DNA of 64,000 bases from Flavobacterium flabelliforme (GTDB lineage: Bacteria > Bacteroidota > Bacteroidia > Flavobacteriales > Flavobacteriaceae). The stretch covers positions 248,001 through 312,000 of the forward strand of contig NZ_JAGFBU010000002.1 of assembly GCF_017948675.1 (NCBI RefSeq). The letters run 5' to 3'. Of the stretch, positions 35,601-44,830 are shown piece by piece. The translations under genes and the position numbers were made by a program. Position 1 is the stretch's first letter; every line of letters begins with the position of its first letter. Below the pieces are notes generated by a model. That model was not told the DNA's origin. It worked only from the letters and a program-made list of their open reading frames with translations, and made no database searches.

Positions 35601-37091
35601 TTATTCGTGAATATCTTTTGCTTTTGGTGCAGGTTTTGCTCTTAGCGCTTTTACTTTAGCTGGAGTTACTACTGTTTTATTATTTCCCCAACTGTTGTAC
35701 ACGTAAGTCAACACATCTGCAACTTCATCATCAGTAAGGTTTTGACTTGTCATAACATTATTGAATTTTTTACCATTTACAGTAACTTCTCCACTTAATC
35801 CGTGTAATACTGCATTTACTGCTCGGTCAGTATTAGCATTTAAGAAATCGGACTTAGCTAAAGGAGGGAAAGCATTGGGTACACCTTGTCCTTCTGATTG
35901 GTGGCAAGCAAAACAAGTTCTTCCGTACAATTCTCTACCTGAAGCAATTTGCTGATCAACTGTTTTTACTACAACTGCTTTTGATGCACCGTTTTCTTTA
36001 GGCATATTTTGAATTGTTCCTCCTTCTGGAAGATAAATTCCTTCTTGGATGGTACCAGAATATACTTTTTTGTTCTCATCTCCTTCAACTTTCAACATTC
36101 CTAAAGCTCCTTTATTAAATGCTCTAAAAATAGAGTGATCTACAAGAATGAATGTTCCAGGAACATCTACTTTAAACTCAACTATTGCAGCACCACCAGC
36201 TGGAATTAAGGTAGTTTGAACATTTTTGTTGATTAAATCTCCACCTTCTACATGCACTCTGTCAAATATTTCTCCAATAGCATGAAAAGACGAAACTAAG
36301 TTAGGACCACCATTACCCATAAAGATACGAACTGTTTCTCCTTTTTTAGCTGTTAATGATTTATCACCAGTTAAAGCTCCAACTTTTCCATTAAACACAA
36401 CATAATCAGGTTGTTCTTTGATGGCTTTATTCATATCAAATGGTTGATTTCCTGGTTCTCCATAAGCACCTTTGGTATAGAAATCACCTTGCATGATGTA
36501 GTATTCTTTATCAACTGGAGGCAAACCACCTTCTGGTTCAACTAAAATTAAACCGTACATTCCGTTGGCAATGTGCATTCCTACTGGAGCAGTTGCGCAA
36601 TGGTACACATACAAACCAGGATTTAATGTTTTAAAACTAAAAACTTTTTCATGTCCTGGTGCAACAAGTGAAGAAGTAGCTCCTCCTCCTGGACCTGTAA
36701 CTGCATGTAAATCGATGTTGTGAGGCATTTTATTATCAGGGTGGTTTTTTAGATGAAATTCTACTTCATCACCCACACGAGTTCTAATAAAGCTTCCAGG
36801 AACTGAACCTCCAAATGTCCAATAGGTATATTTTACACCATCAACCATTTCTCCTTCTTGTTCCTTAATTTCCATATTAACAATTAGTTTCATCGCAGCG
36901 CGATCACCAACTGGTTTAGGTACAAAGGGTGGAGCAGTAAGTTCTGCAGTTTTTTGTCCATCTACTTTTATGCTTTCATAATACTTAGCATCTTTCTCTT
37001 GATTTTTAGAGCAAGAGAAAAGCCCGAAAGCAAGAAATAATGCTATAACAATTAGCTTGCTTTTTTCAGTTAATTTGAATTGAGTTTTCAT
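35601..37091 (-). CDS. nirK: Copper nitrite reductase NirK fused to cytochrome c
   Basis: The 496-residue lipoprotein (lipobox LFSC, Cys27) reduces nitrite to NO in the periplasm. The two cupredoxin domains span about 50-345. The ligands are visible: type 1 copper H124, C165, H173, M178, and type 2 copper H129, H164, H270 and H319 ([38 protein letters not shown]). A cytochrome c domain follows from about 380 with CFACH (haem cysteines 393 and 396, His397). The fusion supplies its own electron-entry haem. It is first in an operon of five genes and has an operator pair upstream. Confidence 0.96.
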   Translation of the reverse strand: MKTQFKLTEKSKLIVIALFLAFGLFSCSKNQEKDAKYYESIKVDGQKTAELTAPPFVPKPVGDRAAMKLIVNMEIKEQEGEMVDGVKYTYWTFGGSVPGSFIRTRVGDEVEFHLKNHPDNKMPHNIDLHAVTGPGGGATSSLVAPGHEKVFSFKTLNPGLYVYHCATAPVGMHIANGMYGLILVEPEGGLPPVDKEYYIMQGDFYTKGAYGEPGNQPFDMNKAIKEQPDYVVFNGKVGALTGDKSLTAKKGETVRIFMGNGGPNLVSSFHAIGEIFDRVHVEGGDLINKNVQTTLIPAGGAAIVEFKVDVPGTFILVDHSIFRAFNKGALGMLKVEGDENKKVYSGTIQEGIYLPEGGTIQNMPKENGASKAVVVKTVDQQIASGRELYGRTCFACHQSEGQGVPNAFPPLAKSDFLNANTDRAVNAVLHGLSGEVTVNGKKFNNVMTSQNLTDDEVADVLTYVYNSWGNNKTVVTPAKVKALRAKPAPKAKDIHE

Positions 37092-37133
37092 AATAATTAG
37101 GTTTGTATTTATCTTGATTTATAGTGTAAAAGT

Positions 37134-37153
37134 AGAAGATGTTTTCGTCCTTT
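37134..37153 (-). promoter_or_regulatory. Candidate NsrR-type operator upstream of nirK
   Basis: On the minus strand the sequence is AAAGGACGAAAACATCTTCT, a copy of the palindrome found at norC, ric and the hemerythrin gene. It lies just upstream of the likely -7 box TACTTTTA (37126-37133). Confidence 0.55.
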
Positions 37154-37156
37154 ATC

Positions 37157-37170
37157 ATGATATTTGTCAT
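37157..37170. promoter_or_regulatory. FNR-like site upstream of nirK
   Basis: ATGATATTTGTCAT, or ATGACAAATATCAT on the other strand, matches the TGAT-N4-ATCA core of FNR-family sites with one mismatch. Its centre is about 40-45 bases upstream of the predicted nirK start of transcription, a classic activator position. Confidence 0.45.
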
Positions 37171-37193
37171 ATTTTCATCCTTTTTTTTACTTC

Positions 37194-37439
37194 TTAATTT
37201 GAAATAAAAACAACCGAAAGGACAATTAAAAATAATACAAAAATTAAACTCACTTTCCAGAATAAATTGGCTTTTTTTAATTCCATAAATTCAAAGGAAA
37301 CCAACATGAATTTTAATGCTGATAATCCCATAATCAGACCAATAGCTAATGACTTTATAGCAACAAAATTTGATATTACAGCGGTACTAATTGTCAGTAA
37401 AATTAATAATCCGTAGTTAAATAATAGTGTTTTTTTCAT
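37194..37439 (-). CDS. Small membrane protein, cytochrome-oxidase-subunit-IV-like (NorF-like position)
   Basis: An 81-residue protein with three predicted membrane helices (LLILLTISTAVISNFVA, then SLAIGLIMGLSALKFMLV and LFWKVSLIFVLFLIVLSVVF). I chose the ATG at 37439 because the in-frame extension to 37514 lies inside the preceding gene. Small COX4-like proteins follow subunit-III-like genes in nitric oxide reductase clusters (norEF). It ends the nor operon, two bases after the subunit-III-like gene. Its function is not well defined. Confidence 0.75.
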   Translation of the reverse strand: MKKTLLFNYGLLILLTISTAVISNFVAIKSLAIGLIMGLSALKFMLVSFEFMELKKANLFWKVSLIFVLFLIVLSVVFISN

Positions 37440-37441
37440 GA

Positions 37442-38023
37442 TTAAAAAATTAAATAAAGAACTGGGAATAATAAAAGCCAAATCAAATCGCACATGTGCC
37501 AGAAAGCAGCACAAGCTTCAACGTCTACCACTTCTGTATCAGAGTTCTTTTTCATCATTCCGTTATTCGTCCAGATCAAAATTACTAATCCCATAATTAC
37601 ATGAATGAGATGAAATCCTGTTAACAGCCAATAAAAGGCAAAAAAAGTATTGGTTTCTAGCGTAATTCCAGAATCAATTTTATGATAATATTCTACACTT
37701 TTAAGAATTAGAAATAGCAATCCACCAAGCATTGTTAACTTAAAATAAAAGGATGATTTTTTTACGTTTTTTGCTTTAAATTCAACTACGGCATTGGCCA
37801 TAAAAAAACCACTTGTCAGCAAAAAAACAGTGTTAATAGCACCAAAAGTGCTGTTTAATTGCAGGCGAGATTGATGAAAAATTTCTGGTTCTTCACTGCC
37901 GTACATTGCAAAAACAACAAGAGCCATCCCGAAAGTGATGAGCTCTAGAAATATTATAATCCACATCAAAATTCCTCCTGGTGGAAAATATAAATTTTTA
38001 TAATTGATTTTAAGTGTTTCCAT
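37442..38023 (-). CDS. Cytochrome-oxidase-subunit-III-like membrane protein (NorE-like)
   Basis: This 193-residue membrane protein has about five helices. The subunit III family features include GGILMWIIIFLELITFG, TFFAFYWLLTGFHLIHVIMG and the C-terminal ACAAFWHMCDLIWLLLFPVL. Proteins of this family occur in nor clusters as NorE, where they affect NOR activity but are not part of the purified enzyme. The two conserved histidine-rich helices are present. It lies 13 bases after the hemerythrin/PAS gene. Confidence 0.87.
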   Translation of the reverse strand: METLKINYKNLYFPPGGILMWIIIFLELITFGMALVVFAMYGSEEPEIFHQSRLQLNSTFGAINTVFLLTSGFFMANAVVEFKAKNVKKSSFYFKLTMLGGLLFLILKSVEYYHKIDSGITLETNTFFAFYWLLTGFHLIHVIMGLVILIWTNNGMMKKNSDTEVVDVEACAAFWHMCDLIWLLLFPVLYLIF

Positions 38024-38036
38024 TTTTGTTATTGCT

Positions 38037-39002
38037 TTATTCCCAGTCTAGTAATCGTTTTTCTCCCTCAATCTTTTTAATATCAGTAATATCTTGAGAC
38101 ATTTCAATCACGCCTTTGTAGTTTTTATCAGCGTCTCTTACTGCGAAATAGCGAATGTAAATCAGTCTTTCTTTAAAATTAATCCAAAAGGAAGATTCGC
38201 TTTTAGTTCCTTTTCTAAACTCATCCAAAATTTTTAATACAGTATCTACGCTTTTTGGTGGATGACAAAATTTTACTTCTCGACCTATAATTCCTGCACT
38301 TCTAGGGAAAACACGTTCTTCACCGCGGTTATAGAATATTACTTTGTCATTTTCATCTACATAAGTAAGATCTAAGGGTAGCGTTCTAAAAAGTAGATTG
38401 ACTTGCTCTACTGTCATATAACCTTCATCATAATGAGAAGTATTTTCAAGAGAAAAAGGCATTTCCCTTTGTGTAAAATCTTCGCTAGGATGAATGTATT
38501 TCTGACTAGGATAGGCGGCAGGATTTTTGGATAGCATCCAACCAATTTCCTCTTCACCAGCACGCATTTTTATCCAATCTTTTTCCTCTAATAAATCAAG
38601 TGCATTAGGAAATAAAACGGTTTCTTCGACATTCAATAATCGGTAAATGCCATCTACTAAAAACGGAGTATTGGTATTAATTTTTTCTGGATTATTGGTT
38701 TTAAGGTAATATCGAATCAAACGGAACTGTTCTCTTAGATTATCATGAAAAGACCACATACCTTGCGAAGGTCCGTTCCATCCTCTTTTTTCTAAAAATG
38801 GAAAGAGCTGATTTTCTTTTCTTGCAAATCGTTTTTCGATGGTATATAATTGATTGAATATGTTAGTATATTTCTGTAGTTCTTCTGCTGGATTCGTTGC
38901 AGTTAATTCTTCTAAAAGAGTATGAATAATGTCATTTTCTTGAAAATATACTCGAATGGGATGACCTTCAGGAAGGGTTTTAGTGGGGCAAGTATCGTTC
39001 AT
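38037..39002 (-). CDS. Hemerythrin-like and PAS domain protein (DUF438-type)
   Basis: The 321-residue cytoplasmic protein has a hemerythrin-like four-helix part at about 15-160 (RKENQLFPFLEKRGWNGPS, WSFHDNLREQFRLIRYYL, NVEETVLFPNALDLLEEKDW). A PAS domain follows at about 195-315 (YVDENDKVIFYNRGEERVFP, then RDADKNYKGVIEMSQDITDI). Such proteins may sense NO or oxygen through di-iron or haem, or act in NO repair. It lacks an output domain. It is 7 bases downstream of norD. The sensing role is inference. Confidence 0.86.
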   Translation of the reverse strand: MNDTCPTKTLPEGHPIRVYFQENDIIHTLLEELTATNPAEELQKYTNIFNQLYTIEKRFARKENQLFPFLEKRGWNGPSQGMWSFHDNLREQFRLIRYYLKTNNPEKINTNTPFLVDGIYRLLNVEETVLFPNALDLLEEKDWIKMRAGEEEIGWMLSKNPAAYPSQKYIHPSEDFTQREMPFSLENTSHYDEGYMTVEQVNLLFRTLPLDLTYVDENDKVIFYNRGEERVFPRSAGIIGREVKFCHPPKSVDTVLKILDEFRKGTKSESSFWINFKERLIYIRYFAVRDADKNYKGVIEMSQDITDIKKIEGEKRLLDWE

Positions 39003-39009
39003 AATATAA

Positions 39010-40785
39010 TTATTTTTGATGTTTAATTTTTTCGTACAACTTCACTAGAGATTGTAAAAGCTCTACGGGAGTTGTTAATATTTGGTAATGATTTTGCCCA
39101 AACATTTGAGGTAAATAATATTTGGCTTGGGCTTCTATGGCCAAAGCATAGGAATTAATATTTCTTTGATTTAATTCTCTAAGCGCTTGTTTGACATCAT
39201 TGATACCATATTTTCCTTCGTATTTATCGTAATCATTGGGTTTACCATCAGAAATTAAGATGACCCATTTATTTTTGGTATTTCTAGTGTCCAATCTAGC
39301 ACCTGCATGTCGTAGTGCAGCACCTATTCTGGTATAACCACTTGGTTCTACCGCTCCAATTTTATTTTTAGCAACATTCCAATTTTCATCAAAATCTTTA
39401 ACGGTTAAGTAAGTAGAGAAGTTTCTGGTTTTCGAGTAAAAGCTATCAATTGAAAAATCGATATTAAATTCATTTAGAATTTCTCCAAAGAGAATAGAAA
39501 CTTCTTTTTCTACATCGATCACACGATTCCCAGCAGCATATCCGTCACTAGATAAACTGATATCTAAAAGAATCAAAATAGACAAATCTTTGTCTTTTTT
39601 TCGGTTTGAAATATACACGTTTTCGGATGGAGTTCTTTTTGAATGTACATCAACATATAAATCTGTAATGGCATCAATATCAAATTCATCTCCTTGTAAT
39701 TGACGTTTTTGCTGTTGCATGCGGTTGTTTACATTAGACAACATTTTGCGTAAACCTATTAAGGTAGAAGCGTTTTTTGAAATCGTTTTTTTGTAATAAT
39801 CATTGTCTGTTTTCTGCTGTGATTTAGGATACACTTTGCAGAAATTTTCTTTGTAAATGCGTTTGCTAAAATCCCATTCGCTGTACGTAAGGTGAAATCC
39901 TTTTGCATCAATTTCGGCACTTTCAGAGATAGAAGTATTCTCCACAAAATCCGATTGATATACAGAATGCGCTGTATCATCAACTCGTACAGTATATTTC
40001 ATATTTAATTCTTCCAGTGCTTCTTGATGGTCTTCTAATTCGTCAGAACCATCAAAATCACGCCAAGTTCCGTTGAATTCTTCAGCTGTTTCTGCTTTTT
40101 CAAAATTGTGAAGTAATACATAATCTTCTTGTTGCTTTTTATCAAGTTCAACGGTAATTACTTCCTCGACTGCTTTGGATTTTAAAGTTGTTAGTGGTTT
40201 ATTATCATTTCCTTTTTTGGTCAGATCTGAGAAATTCTGAAGGATGTTATCTGATTTTGATTCGTTATCATTTTGCATCCATTTTCCATAAATCCAAGAA
40301 AAATCAGCAGCTGTCTTTTGAGTTGCTTTTGCTGAGAAATGCTGAATTAATTGGTTATGAAACTTTTTATCAATAGAGAATTCATCAAATAAAATGGCTA
40401 ATATGACCTCTGAAGATTCTAACGCTTTTTTTTGTGAAAGTTCTAAAGTGGGCTCTTTTTCTTCTGAATTCCAATTCAAGTTCCAACGTTGTTGGATACT
40501 TAAATATAAAACACGGAATAAATAGAAAGTAAGGTTGTCTTCTTTTGTAGGCAATTCTGCAAAGGAAATGGGTAAGAAGAAATTATTATTTTTATAGCCT
40601 CCTTCGCGTTCTGCGGGAAAGATTTCAATTGGATTTCCTGTCAGCGCTCTAGCTAAAATTGTCAATCTTGGCTTGATCGCATGCAGCGTAACTGTTCTAG
40701 CAAGAATTTCGGGACTTATTTTTTTAGTTTTCTTTAAGTGTTTAAAGAATTTCCCAACTATATATTCGTCTAATTCGAATCCCAT
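39010..40785 (-). CDS. norD: NorD, von Willebrand A protein for NOR activation
   Basis: The 591-residue cytoplasmic protein has a C-terminal VWA domain from about 400. The MIDAS motif DxSxS is at D408-S410-S412 (LLDISLSSDG), with a later metal ligand in GAVEPSGYTRIGAALRHAGA and ISDGKPNDYDKY. NorD works with the AAA ATPase NorQ to activate nitric oxide reductase, probably by inserting the non-haem iron. The N-terminal part (about 1-390) is acidic and family-specific. The pair norQ-norD is separated by a 160-base gap (40786-40945) that holds AT-rich sequence and no gene. Confidence 0.92.
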   Translation of the reverse strand: MGFELDEYIVGKFFKHLKKTKKISPEILARTVTLHAIKPRLTILARALTGNPIEIFPAEREGGYKNNNFFLPISFAELPTKEDNLTFYLFRVLYLSIQQRWNLNWNSEEKEPTLELSQKKALESSEVILAILFDEFSIDKKFHNQLIQHFSAKATQKTAADFSWIYGKWMQNDNESKSDNILQNFSDLTKKGNDNKPLTTLKSKAVEEVITVELDKKQQEDYVLLHNFEKAETAEEFNGTWRDFDGSDELEDHQEALEELNMKYTVRVDDTAHSVYQSDFVENTSISESAEIDAKGFHLTYSEWDFSKRIYKENFCKVYPKSQQKTDNDYYKKTISKNASTLIGLRKMLSNVNNRMQQQKRQLQGDEFDIDAITDLYVDVHSKRTPSENVYISNRKKDKDLSILILLDISLSSDGYAAGNRVIDVEKEVSILFGEILNEFNIDFSIDSFYSKTRNFSTYLTVKDFDENWNVAKNKIGAVEPSGYTRIGAALRHAGARLDTRNTKNKWVILISDGKPNDYDKYEGKYGINDVKQALRELNQRNINSYALAIEAQAKYYLPQMFGQNHYQILTTPVELLQSLVKLYEKIKHQK

Positions 40786-40945
40786 TTTTTAAGTATTCAG
40801 TGTTGCGTATTCCTTTTTGTAACACAGTGAACTTTTTTGCTAATAAGGCTCAAAGACACTATGTTTTTTACGAAGTATTTATTAAAAAAAAAGTAACCAA
40901 TTCAGCATTCATATAACTACTAAAAACGGTTAATTTTCCTTAGAT

Positions 40946-41725
40946 TTATATCATTAGATCGCATAAATCCTTCAATGCTTGAACCGTTTGTAAATCGTCT
41001 GATAAAGGTTCTACAATGGCAACATGAACCGATAAACGTTTAGGAAGACCACTGTGAATTATTTTTGCAGCATCTATTAAAAGTCTTGTAGAAACAGTTT
41101 CGGTAAGACCTAATTCAGTTAGATTTCTGATTTTATTTCCAATGGAAACTAATTTTTTAGCAATTTCAGGTTCAACTTGAGTTTCTTTGATCAAGATTTC
41201 AATTTCAATTTTCGGTTCTGGATAATCAAAGGAAACTGCAATAAATCGCTGACGTGTAGAAGGTTTTAATTCTTTAAAACCGCGCTGATAACCAGGGTTA
41301 AAAGAGGCTACAAGCATAAAGTTTTCATGAGCCTTAACGGTTTCTCCTAATTTGTCTATAAACAATTCTCTTCTATGATCGGTTAATGAGTGAATAGCCA
41401 CGATGACATCAGGTCGTGCTTCCGCAACCTCATCGAGATAAATGATAGCTCCTTCTTTTACGGCAGTAGTTAATGGACCATCAATCCAAACGGTTTCTGC
41501 TCCTTTGATGATAAATCGCCCAATTAAATCAGTAGAAGAAGTTTCCTCATGACAGCTTATTGTGATAATCTTCTTTTTTAATTGATAAGCCATAAATTCA
41601 ACAAAGCGTGATTTTCCTGTACCAGTAGGTCCTTTTAATAAAAAAGGAATTTTATTTTGGTATGCATGGTTAAAGACATCTATTTCTTTACCAACGGCGT
41701 GATAATAAGGTGTGTTTTCTAACAT
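40946..41725 (-). CDS. norQ: NorQ/CbbQ-family AAA+ ATPase
   Basis: The 259-residue cytoplasmic ATPase has Walker A at G32-S39 (GPTGTGKS), Walker B with LDEVAEARPDV, and a sensor arginine in STRQRFIAVSFDYPEP. Family-typical stretches include DLIGRFIIKGAETVWIDGPL and LVASFNPGYQRGFKELKPS. It remodels the nitric oxide reductase with NorD. It follows norB after a 190-base gap (41726-41916) that holds no gene. It may have its own promoter, but I found no exact TAnnTTTG there. Confidence 0.93.
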   Translation of the reverse strand: MLENTPYYHAVGKEIDVFNHAYQNKIPFLLKGPTGTGKSRFVEFMAYQLKKKIITISCHEETSSTDLIGRFIIKGAETVWIDGPLTTAVKEGAIIYLDEVAEARPDVIVAIHSLTDHRRELFIDKLGETVKAHENFMLVASFNPGYQRGFKELKPSTRQRFIAVSFDYPEPKIEIEILIKETQVEPEIAKKLVSIGNKIRNLTELGLTETVSTRLLIDAAKIIHSGLPKRLSVHVAIVEPLSDDLQTVQALKDLCDLMI

Positions 41726-41916
41726 TTTGTTTTAGTTTTTAAAAAAAAACCAGAACACAATAACAATTGTTTTTTCTGAAATGCAATTCTAAAAAACGGG
41801 AGTTAAAGCATTCTGGAAATTTTTGTTCAACAGACATTGTTTAAAATAACCTCAGGTATTTTTCCGGTAAGTTATTTTTTTAATGTTTGTAATATTTTGA
41901 ATTTAATAATAGCTTA

Positions 41917-43263
41917 TTATAGATTTTGATTATCTGCTTCTAAAGCTTCATCTGTTGGTCTTCCGTATTTAACGAAATCATAGATGAATAAGCCAATTCC
42001 GGTAGTAAACATAGTGGCACATATAAGCAATACAACAAAGTGAATACTGATTTCATTTTGTACGTCCATGAAGTCCATTTTCATTTTACGTTCCATATAT
42101 ACTTGTACAACACCTGCAACACCAAATGCGACTGTCATTCCTAACATTCCAACATTTGCTAACCAAAACGCAGCCATTCCTTGAGCGCTTTCATAGCGTT
42201 TACGACCTGTTAAATTGGGCAGTGCGTAACTTATAATTGCTAAAACAATCATTGCATAAGCTCCCCAAAAAGCATAATGACCGTGCATTGCAGTAACTAA
42301 TGTACCGTGTGTGTATAAGTTAGTTTGTGGTAAAGTATGAGCAAAACCTAATAAACCTGCACCTACAAAGGAAACGATAGCAGAACCAATAGTCCAGAAT
42401 AATGCAATTTTGTTGGGATGACTTTTTTCACCTTTTCGGTACATGTTTACAGCAAATAATGCCATGGCTAAGAAAGCTAAAGGTTCTAATGCTGAGAAAA
42501 TTCCACCAACAACCAACCATATTTTATTTACACCGATGTAGTAGTAGTGGTGACCAGTTCCTAGAACTCCAGAAAGGAAAGTAAGACCAACGATTACATA
42601 CAACCATTTTTCAATAACTTCTCTGTCAACCCCAGTTAATTTGATTAATAAGAACGAAAGAATACCTCCCATAATTAATTCCCAAACTCCTTCAACCCAC
42701 AAGTGAACTACCCACCAACGGAAGAATGAATCCATCACTTGGCTATCAAACCAGATCATTCCCGGAATGTAAAGTAAAGCTGCAAAAAACAAGCCCATCG
42801 TTAGGATCAATGCCGTCGTTGTCTGACGTTTTCCCTTAAACAATGTTCCAAGAATTAAACCTAAGAAAAGTAAAACATTAACTACAACTAAGTAATCTAA
42901 TTCTCTTGGAATCTCAAGAAATTTTCTTCCTTCCCAATGGTTAAAGTGAAAGCCAACAATGGCTACTACACCTACAATAGCTAAGGATATTAATTGTACA
43001 TATGCCCATTTAACGCTGATTAATTCGGTTTGGGCTTCTTCAGGAATAATGTAGTAAGCAGCTCCCATAAATCCGGTTAATAACCAAACTACTAGTAAAT
43101 TAGTGTGTACAGCTCTTGCTGTGTTAAAAGGAATGATTTCGTGTAAACCCTGTATTCCTATACGATCAAAACCCATAATGAATCCGTAGACAATCTGGAG
43201 CGAGAACAAAAGCATGCACAAGGCAAAAAACCAGTAAGCTACTTTTTGTGATTTATATTTCAT
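41917..43263 (-). CDS. norB: Nitric oxide reductase large subunit (cNOR)
   Basis: The 448-residue protein with about twelve membrane helices reduces two NO to N2O at a haem b3-FeB centre. The conserved histidines are visible in NTARAVHTNLLVVWLL (haem b), WWVVHLWVEGVWELIMGG (FeB His and the essential glutamate), LGTGHHYYYIG (FeB pair) and THGTLVTAMHGHYAFWG (haem ligands). It has no N-terminal quinol-oxidase extension, so it is the cytochrome c-dependent type and uses NorC, encoded just upstream. Confidence 0.95.
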   Translation of the reverse strand: MKYKSQKVAYWFFALCMLLFSLQIVYGFIMGFDRIGIQGLHEIIPFNTARAVHTNLLVVWLLTGFMGAAYYIIPEEAQTELISVKWAYVQLISLAIVGVVAIVGFHFNHWEGRKFLEIPRELDYLVVVNVLLFLGLILGTLFKGKRQTTTALILTMGLFFAALLYIPGMIWFDSQVMDSFFRWWVVHLWVEGVWELIMGGILSFLLIKLTGVDREVIEKWLYVIVGLTFLSGVLGTGHHYYYIGVNKIWLVVGGIFSALEPLAFLAMALFAVNMYRKGEKSHPNKIALFWTIGSAIVSFVGAGLLGFAHTLPQTNLYTHGTLVTAMHGHYAFWGAYAMIVLAIISYALPNLTGRKRYESAQGMAAFWLANVGMLGMTVAFGVAGVVQVYMERKMKMDFMDVQNEISIHFVVLLICATMFTTGIGLFIYDFVKYGRPTDEALEADNQNL

Positions 43264-43280
43264 TTTTAAGTATTTTTAAA

Positions 43281-43715
43281 TTATTCTTCATCTTTTGCTA
43301 ATGGCGATACGATTCTATCAAAACCATTCAAATCTATTTTACCAATCCATTCAAAGTAAGCTACCATTGCATTGGCATCTGCTTCACTCATTTTATAAGC
43401 GACCATTTTTCTTCCTTTTGGACCCCAAGGTACTGGCGACATTAAAACGGCTTTAACATAACCTTCGCCGCGACGTTCCAGGACTTTAGTCAATTCTGGT
43501 GCATAATAACCACCTTCACCCATAATACTATGGCAACCCATGCAATTGTTGTGTTCCCAAATTTCTTTTCCTCTTACTACTTCTTTTGTTATCTTCTTGT
43601 AGTTGGTTTGATCGTTTCGGGGCATGAACGAATAAATAGTCAATCCTATAAAGATTAAAAAGGTGACTAATGTTCCTCCCAAAAAAAATGCTCTTGCTTG
43701 TGATTTTGAAAGCAT
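43281..43715 (-). CDS. norC: Nitric oxide reductase cytochrome c subunit
   Basis: The 144-residue protein has one N-terminal membrane helix (FFLGGTLVTFLIFIGLTIYS) and a periplasmic monohaem cytochrome c domain with CMGCH (NNCMGCHSIMGEGGYYAPEL) and the distal methionine in GRKMVAYKMSE. The family sequence PVPWGPKGRKMVAY is typical of NorC. It is the first gene of the nor operon and lies 18 bases before norB. The upstream region contains a promoter, an NsrR-type operator and an FNR-like site. Confidence 0.95.
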   Translation of the reverse strand: MLSKSQARAFFLGGTLVTFLIFIGLTIYSFMPRNDQTNYKKITKEVVRGKEIWEHNNCMGCHSIMGEGGYYAPELTKVLERRGEGYVKAVLMSPVPWGPKGRKMVAYKMSEADANAMVAYFEWIGKIDLNGFDRIVSPLAKDEE

Positions 43716-43756
43716 AATTATCAGTTTTTGTTAGTTAATAAAAATTGTTTTTATAT

Positions 43757-43776
43757 AAAGGACAAAAATGTCTTTT
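43757..43776. promoter_or_regulatory. Candidate NsrR-type operator at norC
   Basis: AAAGGACAAAAATGTCTTTT is a near-perfect inverted repeat (AAAGGACA-AAAA-TGTCTTTT). It overlaps the predicted -7 box of norC, as expected for a repressor site. Confidence 0.65.
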
Positions 43777-43791
43777 ATTTATATAGTGCAA
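43763..43791 (-). promoter_or_regulatory. Predicted norC promoter
   Basis: On the minus strand TTG (43791-43789), an 18-base spacer and CATTTTTG (43770-43763) resemble the Bacteroidota promoter with one deviation in the -7 box. The leader to the norC ATG is about 40 bases. Confidence 0.5.
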
Positions 43792-43818
43792 ATTAATGTC
43801 ATAAAATATTTTTAAAAC

Positions 43819-43832
43819 ATGATAAAAATCAT
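43819..43832. promoter_or_regulatory. FNR-like site between norC and ric
   Basis: ATGATAAAAATCAT is a perfect inverted repeat with the exact TGAT-N4-ATCA core of FNR/DNR-type sites. It is centred about 70 bases upstream of the predicted norC transcription start. The rest of the divergent gap is AT-rich. Confidence 0.5.
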
Positions 43833-43943
43833 TTTTTTTAATTTTATTGAATAAAATATTTATTTATAAAATAATAAAAAATACAATTCGTAATACATTG
43901 ATAGCTATATTTTTATAAACTAAAATAGTTTATAATTTTAAAC

Positions 43944-43961
43944 AGGATAAATTTGTCCTTT
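43944..43961. promoter_or_regulatory. Candidate NsrR-type operator at ric
   Basis: AGGATAAATTTGTCCTTT, read on the other strand as AAAGGACAAATTTATCCT, is the same palindrome as at norC. It covers the -33 region of the ric promoter. Confidence 0.6.
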
Positions 43962-43983
43962 ATTTAAAATAATACTAAATTTG
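43953..43983 (+). promoter_or_regulatory. Predicted ric promoter
   Basis: TTG (43953-43955), a 20-base spacer and TAAATTTG (43976-43983) match TTG-N17-23-TAnnTTTG exactly. The leader to the ATG is about 23 bases. Confidence 0.65.
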
Positions 43984-44012
43984 TGTAAACATTTGAACAT
44001 AAAAATATAAAT

Positions 44013-44744
44013 ATGGAAACTTTAGAAAAAATAACAATCGGAGAATATGTAGCAAAAGATTTTAGAACTGCAGCAGTTTTTTCAAAATACGGAATAGATT
44101 TTTGTTGTAAAGGAAACAGAACTATAGAAGAAGCTTGTGATAAAAAAAATATTGACACAGAGGTAATACAAGAAGAGTTAGAAGCAGTTTTAACAACTAA
44201 AAATGATAGCGGAATCGATTTTAAATCATGGCCGTTAGACTTATTAGCAGATTATATAGAGAAAACACATCACCGTTACGTAGAAGAGAAAACACAAATT
44301 TTACTTCCTTTTCTAGATAAACTTTGTAAAGTACATGGAGCTGCTCATCCAGAATTATTCGAAATAAACGAGCTTTTCAAAGGATGTGCCGGCGAATTAG
44401 CACAACACATGAAAAAAGAGGAATTGATGCTATTTCCTTTTATTAAAAAAATGGCTAAAGCTAGTCTGACAGACGAAACTATTGCAGCACCTCATTTTGG
44501 AACAGTCAAAAATCCAATTGCAATGATGATGGCAGAACATGAAGCAGAAGGAGATCGTTTTGTAAAAATTGCGGAACTAACTAATAATTATACACCACCA
44601 GCTGACGGATGCAGTACATACAAAGTAACTTTTGCAATGCTGTCAGATTTCGAACAGGATTTACACAAACACATTCATTTAGAAAACAATATTTTATTCC
44701 CAGCAGCAGCACTTTTAGAACAAAAATTTGCAGCTCAAGAATAA
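44013..44744 (+). CDS. ric: Di-iron protein for repair of Fe-S clusters (Ric/YtfE/ScdA)
   Basis: The 243-residue cytoplasmic protein has the N-terminal ScdA/DUF542 domain (FSKYGIDFCCKGNRTIEEAC, with Cys31 and Cys32). The C-terminal hemerythrin-like domain carries the di-iron histidines and glutamates in THHRYVEEKTQILLPFL, LAQHMKKEELMLFPFI, MMAEHEAEGDRFVKIAEL and LHKHIHLENNILFPAA. Ric repairs iron-sulfur clusters damaged by NO and oxidants. It is divergent from norC and shares the same operator type, which fits an NO-stress role. Confidence 0.95.
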   Translation: METLEKITIGEYVAKDFRTAAVFSKYGIDFCCKGNRTIEEACDKKNIDTEVIQEELEAVLTTKNDSGIDFKSWPLDLLADYIEKTHHRYVEEKTQILLPFLDKLCKVHGAAHPELFEINELFKGCAGELAQHMKKEELMLFPFIKKMAKASLTDETIAAPHFGTVKNPIAMMMAEHEAEGDRFVKIAELTNNYTPPADGCSTYKVTFAMLSDFEQDLHKHIHLENNILFPAAALLEQKFAAQE

Positions 44745-44830
44745 ATAATTAAGTGCGAAGAAACGAAACTAAAAATTAAATTCAGCTACTTGAATAAACT
44801 AATGTAGCGAGTCTTTGAAGTACTTCTAAG

